Source: Candidatus Stahliibacteriota bacterium
GTDB lineage: Bacteria; Hydrothermota; UBA3073; JACQXS01
Direction: 5' to 3'
Assembly (NCBI GenBank): GCA_016208615.1
Contig: JACQXS010000002.1
Span: 1-49,488 of the forward strand
Length of the DNA stretch: 49,488 nucleotides
In this document: positions 7,918 to 17,057 of the stretch, piece after piece
How positions within the stretch are numbered: position 1 is the stretch's first letter
How the letters are laid out: each line of letters starts with the position of its first letter
The notes under the pieces: generated by a model
Seen by the model: the letters and a program-made list of their open reading frames with translations, nothing else
What the model was told of the DNA's origin: nothing
Databases searched by the model: none
Position numbers and translations under genes: made by a program

Positions 7918-10900
7918 ATGAAATGCCATAGATGTGGAACAGAAAATCCAGAAAGGGCGCAATTTTGCCTCAATTGTGGTGTCAAATTAGGAGCAATTGA
8001 AGTAACTGCGGAGCGAAAATTTGCTACTATACTATTTGCAGACCTTAAAGAATTTACTACTCTGTGCGAAGAAAAAGACCCGGAAGAAGTTAGAGAGATT
8101 ATTAAAGAACTATTCATAAGATTTGATAATATCTTAGAGAAATCACAAGTCGGCTATCACGAATATATTGGAGATGCAGTATTAGCGTTATTTGGCGTCC
8201 CTATTGCATATGGAGATGATGCTGAGCGAGCTATAACTGCGGGCTTATCAATGCAAGCAGAGATAAAAAAATTTGCCAAACAAATTGGAGTAAATATTGA
8301 AATGCGAATAGGTATAAATTCAGGTGAAATGATTTACGGCGAAATACCAGGCAAAACTACAGTAACAGGAGATGCAGTAAATACTACTCAGAGACTATCA
8401 GTAGAAGCGTCAGCGAGTAGAATTTTAATCTCAGAAGCAACAGCCAAGTTAGTAGAAGGCAAAGTCTATACGCATCCACTACCACCATTAAAATTAAAGG
8501 GCAAAAAAGAGGAAGTAATCGCATATGAAGTGATAAAAATGGCTAATAAAGTATATCCGGCTTTTTTGTCCCAAATAGTAGGGAGAGACAAAGAGTTTAG
8601 CCAACTTAAACAATTTTTTAGCCCAGAAACATCTGGACTTACATTTACGGTAGTTATTGGAGAGACTGGGATTGGGAAGTCAAGATTATTATTTGAACTG
8701 CGGAGATATTTAGAGAAAGAGCATCCTGCATTGAGGGTAATTACTATAAGGTGTGCACCGTACCGCACACTTATCTATCAAACGCTTGCAGATTTAATTA
8801 GAGAAGTAATTCAGGAAGAGAAATCAACCCCAATTACTACTGTGATTGAAAAAATTGAACCCAGAATAATAGCTTATGACCCACTTGCAAAGCACTTTTT
8901 AGGGCTTTTCTTTGGAATAAAATTCAACAATTCACCATTAGATTACCTAACCCCGGAGAGTGCTCGTCAGACTGCATTCGCAATACTCAAAAACCTATTA
9001 GAAGATATTGCAGGGGACAAAGAAATGGTAATTATATTTGAAGACTGTCATTATGCGGATAGCGGGACAACTGATTTTTTAGAATTCCTTACACAGACAG
9101 AAATTAATGCAAAGCTAAAAATTATGCTTGTTGGTAGAGCCGAAGGCATTGTGGAGGAAGTGAAAAAAGGAAAACTAAAAGGAAACTGGAATACTATAGA
9201 ATTGCAGCCATTAAATGAACAGGACAGCAGGACTATGATTAAAAATTTCTTCGGCCAAAAAGAGGTGTCAGAAGAGTTAATGCAAGCCCTAATCCAAAGA
9301 ACAGGAGGTAACCCATTATTTATAGAGGAATTTATCAAAGACATAAAAGAGAAAACAATTGCCTTAAAAGACCCCGATACCTCTTTGCCTAATAGTTTAT
9401 GGGCATTATTAGAGGCAAGAATAGATAGCTTCGAACCAATTGAAAGAACGCTACTGCGAACAGCTTCTGTGATAGGGAAAGTATTCTGGAAAAAAGTGTT
9501 AGAAAGGTTAATTACCCATAGTTCGTTAGGTTCATTATTGGGTCTACTTGAAGCCAAAGGCATTATTTATGAACAACAACCTTCACGGATACTAAAGACC
9601 CAAGAATTTGAGTTTAATCACGAATTGCTCAGGGAAGCCGCCTACAAGACAATCTTAAAAAAGCAAAGAAAAGAACTGCATAAAGAAGTTTTTTGCTCCC
9701 TAAAAGAACACTACGAAAAAGAAGAAATACAGATAGGGCTATATTTATATTTGGCTGCATATCACAGTGAATATGCAGAGGAATACGATGAAGCGGCTAA
9801 ATTTTATGAAGCATTAGGTGATAATGCAAAAGAAAGATATGCACACAGGGAAGCATTAAATTCATATACTAAAGCAATAGAAATTAGAAGTCAGAAAACA
9901 GAAGTCAGAAGTCAGAAGTCAGAAGTTGGACAATTGATAAATAAAAAAGCAGAATCAGAAATGTTTTTATGTGAGTATGACCGAGCAATAGAAGATTATG
10001 AAAAAATAGCTAAAAGTAGAGATAGGGAGACAAAGATTTTGGGCTTACTTGGATTAGCAAATGTGTACGATACAAAAGGTGATTTTGATACTGCGATAGA
10101 GTATTCGACAAAAGCAGAGCGGAATTCGGAAAAATATGGATTAATGGAACTATTCGCACAATCGTTACATCTTATTGGACGCAGCTATCTCGGGAAAGGA
10201 ATTTACGAGCAAGCATTAGAATATAACAAAAAAGCCATCACTTGCTACGAATCTCTTATACAAAACTCTAATCTCAAATCTCAAATCTCAAATCTCAAAA
10301 ATGGATTGGCTAAAAGTATTAAGAATATAGGAAACACTCACTGGTACAAGGGAGATTATGAATCTGCCATAGATTCCTATAAACAAAGTTTTGCTATCTG
10401 TGAAGAGATAGATGACAAGTATGGAGTCGCTCAAAGCATTAATAATATCGCATTAGTCCATAATGATAGAGAAGATTATCTAACGGCTTTGAAATTCCAC
10501 AACATAGCACTTAAAATGTATGAAGGGATGGGCGATAAAAGTGGAGTAGCTGCATGCCTAAATAATATCGGAATTGACTATGACCGAATAGGAGAGAAAG
10601 AAAAGGCACTAAACTTTTATAATCAAAGTTTGGAAATTTTCAATAGTATTGGAAAAAGGGATGAGGGGGCACTAATTTTATGTAATATTGGAAATGTACT
10701 ACACTATATCGGTAAATATGATGAAGCCATTGAAGTTCACGAGAAGGGTCTTAAAATACATAGAGAGAGTGGAGATAAACGAGGAATTGCTGTGTCGCTA
10801 AATAGTATTGGTGAGATTTATTGTGATAAGGGAGACTATGAGACTGCACTTACCTATCAAAAGGAAGCAGAGCAAATATTTCGTATCATCGGAGCCAAGT

Positions 10901-11412
10901 CTGTGCTCGTTTATTGCTTGAATTCCATAGCCAGAGTAGAGATTGAAAAAGGAGAATCCCAAAAAGCAATTGATATACTTAAAGAAGCTTACGCCTTGTG
11001 CGAAGAGATGGAATTAAAGTCCGAAACCTGTACTACCCTGACATTAATGGCACAAACTGTAAGCAATAACCAAAAACCGATATTAGATAAAGCACTACAT
11101 ATAGCTCTTGAATGCAAAAGTAAGGAGACAAAAAGCACAGTTCTCATCGGGTACACTAAATTTTATCTCCAAACCCAAGAATATAAACTATCAAAGGAGA
11201 TGGTACTAAAATTGATTACTCTACTTAAAGAGATGAAATGCCAGAACTATACTTTTGCTGAAGCCCTATACCTTGCCGGAATATGTTATAAAAATATAGA
11301 CGAAAACAAAATGGCTCAAAAATACCTCTCCCAAGCCCTATCTATGGCGGAAAAGTTAAAATTAAAACCCCTAATATCTAAAATCCGTCCCCTATTGGCT
11401 TCTGATTTTTGA
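7918..11412 (+). CDS. Zn-ribbon / class III nucleotide cyclase / AAA ATPase / TPR signalling protein
   Basis: The 1164-residue protein has, in order: an N-terminal zinc ribbon (CHRCG…CLNCG, 3-20), a class III cyclase domain (about 35-195), an ATPase with Walker A GETGIGKS (248-255) and EDCHYADSGT as the Walker B region, then about ten TPRs to the C-terminus. The cyclase has both metal aspartates (D42 in FADLKEFT, D86 in YIGD) and the transition-state pair N155/R159 (VNTTQRL). The substrate-specifying lysine that normally precedes xIGD is a glutamate (E82), and its partner position is T148, so product identity (cAMP or cGMP) is uncertain. Two heptamer-repeat inserts lie between TPRs (9886-9927, 10270-10297). 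The convergent neighbour is a cyclic-nucleotide-binding protein. Confidence 0.9.
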   Translation: MKCHRCGTENPERAQFCLNCGVKLGAIEVTAERKFATILFADLKEFTTLCEEKDPEEVREIIKELFIRFDNILEKSQVGYHEYIGDAVLALFGVPIAYGDDAERAITAGLSMQAEIKKFAKQIGVNIEMRIGINSGEMIYGEIPGKTTVTGDAVNTTQRLSVEASASRILISEATAKLVEGKVYTHPLPPLKLKGKKEEVIAYEVIKMANKVYPAFLSQIVGRDKEFSQLKQFFSPETSGLTFTVVIGETGIGKSRLLFELRRYLEKEHPALRVITIRCAPYRTLIYQTLADLIREVIQEEKSTPITTVIEKIEPRIIAYDPLAKHFLGLFFGIKFNNSPLDYLTPESARQTAFAILKNLLEDIAGDKEMVIIFEDCHYADSGTTDFLEFLTQTEINAKLKIMLVGRAEGIVEEVKKGKLKGNWNTIELQPLNEQDSRTMIKNFFGQKEVSEELMQALIQRTGGNPLFIEEFIKDIKEKTIALKDPDTSLPNSLWALLEARIDSFEPIERTLLRTASVIGKVFWKKVLERLITHSSLGSLLGLLEAKGIIYEQQPSRILKTQEFEFNHELLREAAYKTILKKQRKELHKEVFCSLKEHYEKEEIQIGLYLYLAAYHSEYAEEYDEAAKFYEALGDNAKERYAHREALNSYTKAIEIRSQKTEVRSQKSEVGQLINKKAESEMFLCEYDRAIEDYEKIAKSRDRETKILGLLGLANVYDTKGDFDTAIEYSTKAERNSEKYGLMELFAQSLHLIGRSYLGKGIYEQALEYNKKAITCYESLIQNSNLKSQISNLKNGLAKSIKNIGNTHWYKGDYESAIDSYKQSFAICEEIDDKYGVAQSINNIALVHNDREDYLTALKFHNIALKMYEGMGDKSGVAACLNNIGIDYDRIGEKEKALNFYNQSLEIFNSIGKRDEGALILCNIGNVLHYIGKYDEAIEVHEKGLKIHRESGDKRGIAVSLNSIGEIYCDKGDYETALTYQKEAEQIFRIIGAKSVLVYCLNSIARVEIEKGESQKAIDILKEAYALCEEMELKSETCTTLTLMAQTVSNNQKPILDKALHIALECKSKETKSTVLIGYTKFYLQTQEYKLSKEMVLKLITLLKEMKCQNYTFAEALYLAGICYKNIDENKMAQKYLSQALSMAEKLKLKPLISKIRPLLASDF
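9886..9927. repeat. 7-bp tandem repeat (6 x AGAAGTC-like) in cyclase gene
   Basis: AGAAGTC, AGAAAAC, AGAAGTC x3 and AGAAGTT make 42 bp (14 codons), in frame, giving RSQKTEVRSQKSEV between two TPRs. The family recurs in the PHP gene at 18159-18242. Confidence 0.9.
10270..10297. repeat. 7-bp tandem repeat (4 x AATCTCA) in cyclase gene
   Basis: Four exact AATCTCA heptamers encode SNLKSQISNLK between TPR helices. Confidence 0.9.
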
Positions 11413-11429
11413 CTTCGGTTCTCTGCCTG

Positions 11430-11975
11430 CTATATCCGGGCAATACACTCAATAGAACCTATCCACTCTGATAAATCTGAAAGTATAGATTTTGCTTTCC
11501 TTGAAACTACTCGAGAGGGTAGCTTGGATACTGCATCCCGCAACTCCATTGTAGTATTCCTTAGTCTTTCTGACAATATAACAGCAAGATTACGCATCAC
11601 TATACGCTCTATATTTGGATTTTTCTCGCCCAGTTTGTTAAATTTAGCCCTCTCAAGTACCAATACTTTCGCAGTAGAAAGGCATCTTACAGTAGCTGAA
11701 CGCGGGATACCGCCCAGAAAGGCAAGTTCACCAAATATCTCTTTGGGCTCTAATGTATGGACAGGAACTATATCTTTGAAACCTGGAATCTCAACCTCTG
11801 TATGAAGCGCACCATCTACCAGAATATTTATGGATGCATCCTTTTCGCCTTGCTTTATTACCATATCACCTTTCCAAAATTTCTTTTCGTGGCATATTTT
11901 GGCAATTTCCTCAAGCTCCGCATCTATTAAGTCGTCAAATATCCTAACACCCTTTATAGATTCTGACTTCTTCAT
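11430..11975 (-). CDS. Cyclic-nucleotide-binding domain protein
   Basis: The 181-residue protein has a cNMP-binding beta-roll: GDMVIKQGEKDASINILVDGALH, then the phosphate-binding cassette FGELAFLGGIPRSATV (E83 and R92 are the ribose and phosphate contacts). It ends in about 60 residues of helix without a helix-turn-helix, so it is not a CRP-type DNA-binding regulator and probably relays the signal by protein contact. It is convergent with the nucleotide cyclase gene, the stops 17 bp apart, which suggests a signalling pair. A strong ribosome-binding site (AAGGAGGTGG) precedes the ATG. Confidence 0.88.
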   Translation of the reverse strand: MKKSESIKGVRIFDDLIDAELEEIAKICHEKKFWKGDMVIKQGEKDASINILVDGALHTEVEIPGFKDIVPVHTLEPKEIFGELAFLGGIPRSATVRCLSTAKVLVLERAKFNKLGEKNPNIERIVMRNLAVILSERLRNTTMELRDAVSKLPSRVVSRKAKSILSDLSEWIGSIECIARI

Positions 11976-11994
11976 CTTTCCACCTCCTTAATCT

Positions 11995-12022
11995 AATTTA
12001 CACTATGATAATCTAATGTCAA
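11995..12022 (-). promoter_or_regulatory. Sigma70-type promoter for the cNMP-binding gene
   Basis: On the minus strand: TTGACA (12017-12022), 16-bp spacer, TAAATT (11995-12000), 20 bp upstream of the start codon, with the GGAGG site between. Confidence 0.6.
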
Positions 12023-12043
12023 CTAAAATTTATTTCCTTACTA

Positions 12044-12526
12044 TTAAACTTGTGTTCTATCCAAAAGTTCATTTTCAATTTCACGAAGCTCAACTAATGT
12101 TAAACCTATTTTATCCGCCTTACAAGGTTCACTTTTATAGGCGACAAAAAAATCCTTTACCTTACTTACCTTTGCCCCTAATAATAATGCCCTATTCTGC
12201 ACTTCCTTATCATCGCTTACCACGACTATAATTTTGGGATTAGCAGATTTCTTAATTAGCTGTATAATATGGTCATCAGCACTTATATTATGGGTAAAAA
12301 TGACCTCTATCCCGATAACTTCAACCTGCGGATAATCTATTACCTCCGCATTGCCATCAAAAACAACAGTTACTTTATTCTTAAGACTACCTTGCGGATG
12401 TTTAGTTCGGATATACCGCAGAAGTCTATCTCGGCTTTGTTGGATTGACCCTATTGAGGTTAAACCTCCTTGCAAAGAGGTAACTTTATGTGTAATATTA
12501 TAGCCATCGAGAATATAATGTAACAT
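12044..12526 (-). CDS. YacP-like NYN-domain protein (putative endoribonuclease)
   Basis: The 160-residue protein opens with LHYILDGYNITHK, the NYN/PIN-like first acidic motif, then has VTVVFDGN, ISADDHIIQLI and VVVSDDKEVQNRALLLGAKV, the order seen in YacP/Rae1-type proteins. These act as metal-dependent RNases in some bacteria (Bacillus Rae1). The conserved Asp residues D8, D53 and D78-79 appear present. A GGLTSIG stretch coincides with the 13-bp palindrome GAGGTTAAACCTC (12456-12468). It is the last gene of a four-gene minus-strand cluster. Confidence 0.82.
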   Translation of the reverse strand: MLHYILDGYNITHKVTSLQGGLTSIGSIQQSRDRLLRYIRTKHPQGSLKNKVTVVFDGNAEVIDYPQVEVIGIEVIFTHNISADDHIIQLIKKSANPKIIVVVSDDKEVQNRALLLGAKVSKVKDFFVAYKSEPCKADKIGLTLVELREIENELLDRTQV

Positions 12527-12576
12527 AAAATATAAATCCCAAATCCCAATATCAAAATCCCAAACAATACCAATAA

Positions 12577-13152
12577 TTAAGAGTTCAAAATTTCAGTACA
12601 TTTTATTCCTTCTTTATGGAATTTGCGGTTGCATTTTTCACACTTCACTTCATTATTATCAAATTTAAGTTTCTCGCCGCATTCACACATCCAGCCAATA
12701 ATTTTAGCCGGAACCCCTACAACTACTGCATAATCTGGTACATTGTGTGCTACAACAGCTCCCGCCCCTATAAATGCCCATTTGCCTATAGTAGTACCGC
12801 AAACTATGGTAGTATTTGCACCTATTGATGCCCCGTGACAGATACGAGTAGCTATCCATTTACCACCCTTAGGGTATGGGGCACGAGGATTTAAGTCATT
12901 AGTAAATACAGCAGATGGACCCACGAAGACATTATCCTCAAGCGTCACAAATGTGTACACAGACACATTGTTTTCAACTTTCACCCCATTCCCCAAAACA
13001 GCATCGCGTGCCACAAAGCAATTTTGACCAATTGTGCAATTTTTACCTATCTTGGCGCCGCCCATTATATGTGAGAAGTGCCAAATCTTAGTGCCTTCAC
13101 CTATTACTACTCCCTCATCTATTATTGCGGTGGGATCAACAAAATAATTCAT
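12577..13152 (-). CDS. Left-handed beta-helix N-acetyltransferase (WbpD/WlbB-like)
   Basis: The hexapeptide-repeat acyltransferase starts DPTAIIDEGVVIGEGTKIWHFSHI and continues NNVSVYTFVTLEDNVFVGPSAVFTNDLNPRAPYP and GANTTIVCGTTIGKWAFIGAGAVV. This closely follows UDP-2-acetamido-3-amino-2,3-dideoxy-glucuronate N-acetyltransferase, an O-antigen sugar enzyme that uses acetyl-CoA. The C-terminus adds a small zinc ribbon (CECGEKL…CEKCNRKF), unusual for the family but seen in some members. The start codon overlaps the prenyltransferase stop by 4 bp (ATGA). Confidence 0.88.
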   Translation of the reverse strand: MNYFVDPTAIIDEGVVIGEGTKIWHFSHIMGGAKIGKNCTIGQNCFVARDAVLGNGVKVENNVSVYTFVTLEDNVFVGPSAVFTNDLNPRAPYPKGGKWIATRICHGASIGANTTIVCGTTIGKWAFIGAGAVVAHNVPDYAVVVGVPAKIIGWMCECGEKLKFDNNEVKCEKCNRKFHKEGIKCTEILNS

Positions 13153-13976
13153 CTATAACCTCCTATCACTAAAACTCCTAATCCTATGACCATACTAAGT
13201 TTAAGCCAATTATTGGCAGCAGGAACAAAGGTTTCAGATTTTAATAGTCTATACATAATAACACACATAGGAATGTCAATACAAATTACTACACTAATAA
13301 GGTAAAATCTATTATACAAGTGCATCGCAGGTGGCAAAAGAGTAACCAGAATTAGTAGCCCCAATATTCCTATTGCCAATCTAATCGCTTTTTTGTTTCC
13401 ATATTTAATAGGCAAAGAGATACTATTAGCTGTTTTGTCTCCTACCATATCTTCTATATCTTTTAATATCTCGCGTGAAAAGTGCAACAGGAAGGCAAAT
13501 AAAAAAGGAATGATAGTAAAGATTGGCTTTCCCATTGTTATCCCACCATAGACAAACGGAAAGCCACTAAGAAATGCAACTAATAGATTACCTGAAATAC
13601 CTTTACGCTTTAAGTTAAAATTATAGATAATAATAAGCAGTGAAACTAAACAAGTGATAATAAGCATTTGCATCCCTAATAGAATACTCGCCATAATGCC
13701 TATAATAAAAAGCACTGTTGAACCAATGATTACTTCTTTTTTTGTCAATTTACCTGACGGAATTGGCTTTGTAGGTCTATTTATTTTATCTATTTCAGAG
13801 TCAACTAAATCATTCATCGCATTACCTGCACTTATTATCAGAAAACAAACAAGACAAGCTAAAAATACATTGCCACTTATATCTTCGTATGTCAATAATC
13901 CACCAACTAAAACAGAAAGTCCGGCTATAATACCATTCAATGGTCTTAATAACTTAACAAAATAGACGATTTTCAT
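13149..13976 (-). CDS. UbiA-superfamily prenyltransferase, DGGGP-synthase-like
   Basis: This is an integral membrane prenyltransferase of 275 residues with about 8-9 membrane helices. The first Asp-rich motif NDLVDSEIDKINRPTKPIPSG and the second REILKDIEDMVGDK are both intact. RPTKPIPSG and the REILKDIEDxxGD motif are most like archaeal digeranylgeranylglyceryl-phosphate synthase, which adds the second prenyl ether chain to glycerol-1-phosphate lipids. Homologues are known in several FCB-group bacteria. Menaquinone or other aromatic prenyltransferases are the alternative. It overlaps both neighbours by 4 bp, so it is part of one operon. Confidence 0.85.
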   Translation of the reverse strand: MKIVYFVKLLRPLNGIIAGLSVLVGGLLTYEDISGNVFLACLVCFLIISAGNAMNDLVDSEIDKINRPTKPIPSGKLTKKEVIIGSTVLFIIGIMASILLGMQMLIITCLVSLLIIIYNFNLKRKGISGNLLVAFLSGFPFVYGGITMGKPIFTIIPFLFAFLLHFSREILKDIEDMVGDKTANSISLPIKYGNKKAIRLAIGILGLLILVTLLPPAMHLYNRFYLISVVICIDIPMCVIMYRLLKSETFVPAANNWLKLSMVIGLGVLVIGGYR

Positions 13977-14347
13977 AATAATTTAGCCAATATGAATCCT
14001 ATGACTACTCCGGTAATAAAAGCTACTACAAGGACACGCGATTTAAGGATATCTAACTTCGCTCCTTTATGGAGGGCTAAAAATGTAATAATATAGGCAA
14101 GGGCATTAGTTATCCAAATAGCAGGTAAAGTAACTATTTTTACTATAAAAGGACCTACGACAGGTATGAGTCCAATAGCATTGACAATAAAAGAAAAAGC
14201 CTGAGCAAAGATACTAAAAATAATAATTCCCAAAGCGATTAACTTTTTATCCAGCCCAAAATAAGTCCCAAGTATAATAGTAAGTGTAATAATCATCCAT
14301 ATCCCTATAAGTATCCAATTTCGCTTAAAAAACTGCTTTAGCATCAC
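13973..14347 (-). CDS. Small membrane protein, unknown function
   Basis: The 124-residue protein has three to four hydrophobic segments (WILIGIWMIITLTIILGTYF, LIALGIIIFSIFAQAF, LPAIWITNALAYIITFLAL, VLVVAFITGVVIGFILAKLL). No family is recognised. It heads the minus-strand cluster, and its stop overlaps the prenyltransferase start by 4 bp (ATGA), which suggests co-translation. The first codon is ambiguous (two consecutive ATGs). Confidence 0.7.
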   Translation of the reverse strand: MMLKQFFKRNWILIGIWMIITLTIILGTYFGLDKKLIALGIIIFSIFAQAFSFIVNAIGLIPVVGPFIVKIVTLPAIWITNALAYIITFLALHKGAKLDILKSRVLVVAFITGVVIGFILAKLL

Positions 14348-14360
14348 TTTCCTGTTATAT

Positions 14361-14402
14361 TGGCACCGCTATCTCTTTCAGTGGCACCACTAATTCTTTC
14401 AG
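14361..14402. repeat. 21-bp direct repeat, 2 copies, in divergent promoter region
   Basis: Two adjacent 21-bp units share TGGCACC and TCTTTCAG ends and match at 18 of 21 positions. They lie between divergently transcribed genes (membrane protein and hdrC). The 21-bp period matches the coding arrays elsewhere in the window. Confidence 0.8.
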
Positions 14403-14439
14403 AGTATCAAAAACTTAGACAATGTCAATTAAAAAATAG

Positions 14440-14467
14440 TTGACAAGGATAAGATTTATTGTATTTT
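14440..14467 (+). promoter_or_regulatory. Candidate promoter for hdrC
   Basis: TTGACA (14440-14445), 16-bp spacer, TATTTT (14462-14467). The start ATG at 14476 is only about 9 bp downstream of the -10 element and no ribosome-binding site is visible, so this transcript would be nearly leaderless if the promoter is real. Confidence 0.45.
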
Positions 14468-14475
14468 TTGACAAG

Positions 14476-14880
14476 ATGCGACTACAATTAAAAGGCAAGT
14501 TAAAGAATGAGTTTGTGAAAAAGATAGAAAAGCTTTCAGGTGAAAATCTTTCCAAATGTTATCAATGTGGCAGATGTTCTGGTGGCTGTCCCTCTGCTCC
14601 ATTTATGGATTTACTGCCTAATCAAGTAATGAGATTCGCACAAATAGGTAGCCAAAAAGAGGTGTTAGGAGCTAAAACAGTGTGGTTATGTGCGTCTTGC
14701 TTTACTTGTATGGTTCGCTGTCCTAAGGGAGTTGATTTAGCTCGCGTTATGGAAGCTATCAGACAAATATCTTTGAGACAAAATGTAGATTATATTAGTC
14801 CAAACAAACTGCCTATTGAAAAAAGGACAGAACTGCCCTTAATAGCACTTGTAAGTGCTTTTCGTAAATCTACTGCTTGA
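14476..14880 (+). CDS. hdrC: Heterodisulfide reductase subunit C-like iron-sulfur protein
   Basis: The 134-residue 4Fe-4S ferredoxin-type protein has two clusters of cysteines: CYQCGRCSGGCP and CASCFTCMVRCPKGVDL, which fits the HdrC subunit. HdrC passes electrons between HdrA and HdrB. The ATG at 14476 (MRLQLKGK) is preferred over the upstream TTG at 14440, which is the -35 element. No hdrA is present. The partner subunit HdrB lies 2.2 kb downstream, separated by a surface-protein gene that begins 3 bp after this stop. Confidence 0.88.
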   Translation: MRLQLKGKLKNEFVKKIEKLSGENLSKCYQCGRCSGGCPSAPFMDLLPNQVMRFAQIGSQKEVLGAKTVWLCASCFTCMVRCPKGVDLARVMEAIRQISLRQNVDYISPNKLPIEKRTELPLIALVSAFRKSTA

Positions 14881-14883
14881 AAT

Positions 14884-17047
14884 ATGGAGAAAAGAGTATT
14901 TTTTGGTCTGATTGTAGGGACACAATTTATTGTGTCCTCACTCGCACAGGCAGATACTACTTTTGTGAGTGGAACTATTGATACGAATACTGTATGGGAT
15001 ACAGCAGGCAGTCCATATATTGTAATTGATACTGTGCTGGTAGATAGTGGTGTAACTCTGAATATAGAGCCGGGGGTAGAAGTGAGGATTGACTCAGCAA
15101 AGTCTATAATGATAAAGGGCAATTTGTATGCGATGGGGACGGTGGCAGATTCTATTATAATCAGTGCACGATATACTACAAAAAGATGGGATAGACTATG
15201 GTTTAAGCCAGCATCTTCTTGCACTCTAAAATATTGTAGGATTGAATATGCAGGCAATTCAGCCATCTATGGCGAAAGCACTTCTTATCTCTATATAGGT
15301 TATAACACAATCTATAATAATTTGGGCTTTTATTCCAACTTGATTAGGTATGGGGGCGGTATTTATAGCGCCGGAATATGTGATATAATTAGTAATACTA
15401 TCTCTAACAACAGTGCTTCTATTTCAGGATATGGGTGTACGAGCTACGGTGGTGGTATTTATGCTTCCGGTTCGGCGAATATTATTAATAATACTTTTTC
15501 ATATAATCATGCTGATGGCGTAAATGGCGTAGCTAATGGTTATGGATATGGTGGTGCTATCTATACTTCTGGCATTTCTATAATAAAGGATAATGTCATT
15601 TCATATAATTCTTGTTACGGTAGTGGTCATTATGGTAGTGGTGGTAATGGTGGTGGAATATGTAATTTAGGTCAAGCTACGATAAGTAATAATATTATTC
15701 TAAATAACAGTGCCGGAGGTAGTTCACAACGTCCATCGGAAAGCAGTGGTGGCGGAATATACAGTTCTAATTGGGCTATAATATCAAATAACATTATTTC
15801 TAAAAATATAGCCAGCGGTAACGGTGGTCAGTGGTTTGGATATGCTGGTGGTGGCGGTATTTCTTGCCAGTGGATATGCCGAGATAGTAAATAATATTGT
15901 GGTCAACAATAAAATTAGCTCTTATGGTTGGTATGGTGCAAGTAGTAATGGAGGTGGTATATGCTCTGATTCGGGCAAAATAATCGGCAACATTATCTCA
16001 AATAATATTGTTGGCGCATATGGTTATATGAACGGATCTGCCATTGCTTCTGGTGGTGGTATTTTGGCTTTTCATCAGATTACGATAATGGATAACACAG
16101 TTTCTTATAATCTACTCAGTGCGAGTACATATACAGGTAATAGCTATGAATATGGCAGTGCTATCTATCTTGGCGAAGGGGTATCTGAGAGTAGGCATAA
16201 TACTATTGTCGATACAGGAAGATATACTATCTATATTGGAACTGGCAGTCCAGTGATTGACAGTAATAATCTATATTCCACTGGCTATATTATTTATAAT
16301 GGGAGCGTAAGTAATATAAATGCTCCATATAATTATTGGTATGCAACTGATACAAGTTCTATTAATGCGAAGATATGGGATTATTATAATAGCTCTGGTG
16401 TTGGCAAAGTTTTCTATGAGCCATTTTTAACATCAGGAGATACGATTGCTCCTGTCCCTCCACCACTTAGTCTTACTGCTACTCAAACTGGAGAGGGTAG
16501 AATTACTCTTAACTGGGATACTGTGAAAGTCTCAGACGTCGCAGGTTATAAAGTCTGGTATGACACAGACACATCGGGCTATCCTTATACGGGAACTGGT
16601 GCAAATGAAGGCAATTCACCAATTGAGGTGGGTAATATTACTACTTTTGAGCTTACTGGTTTAAGTGCACCGATTTATTATGTTGCTGTAACTGCATATG
16701 ACAATAGTGGTGATAGTTCTTGGTATAGTAATGAGGCGGTTGTTCAATTATTAGGAGTAGAGGAAGAGAGTCCAAAACCCAAATTCCAAAATGCGAAATT
16801 AGAAGTTTATCCGAACCCATCGTTTAGCAAGCCAGTAATAAAATATGAACTACCTGAAAAAGTATTTGTTAGTTTAAATCTTTATGATTTATCAGGCAGA
16901 TTGGTTAAACCCATTTATTCTGGGACTCAAGATAAAGGATATTACACAGTTGAGCTAAAAAGTAATGAACTAACTAAGGGTATTTACTTTATTAAATTTA
17001 AGGGCGATACTTTTACATCTACAAAGAAGCTCGTGATATTGAAATAG
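14884..17047 (+). pseudogene. Secreted right-handed beta-helix protein with Fn3 and sorting domain, frameshifted
   Basis: The first part (14884-15894) has an export signal (VFFGLIVGTQFIVSSLAQA) and right-handed beta-helix repeats of the form GGGIYxSGxxxIxNNxI. The second part (frame shifted by one, readable from about 15860) continues the same repeats (SGYAEIVNNIVVNNK). It then has an Fn3-like domain (PPLSLTATQTGEGRITLNW…YYVAVTAYD) and a C-terminal sorting domain (VYPNPSFSKP…LYDLSGRLV…GIYFIKFKGD…KKLVILK). Removing one T in the run at 15860-15865 gives GGISASGYAEIVNN, matching the repeats. The joined product would be about 720 residues. The shift may be a real inactivation, a phase-variation site or a sequencing error. 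The gene sits between hdrC and hdrB. Confidence 0.85.
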
Positions 17048-17057
17048 ATGGTCAAAA

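Noticed and set aside
9051-9563. Minus-strand frame of 170 codons inside the cyclase gene
   Set aside because: It lies opposite a well-supported ATPase domain and has no motif or start signal. It is an antisense shadow.
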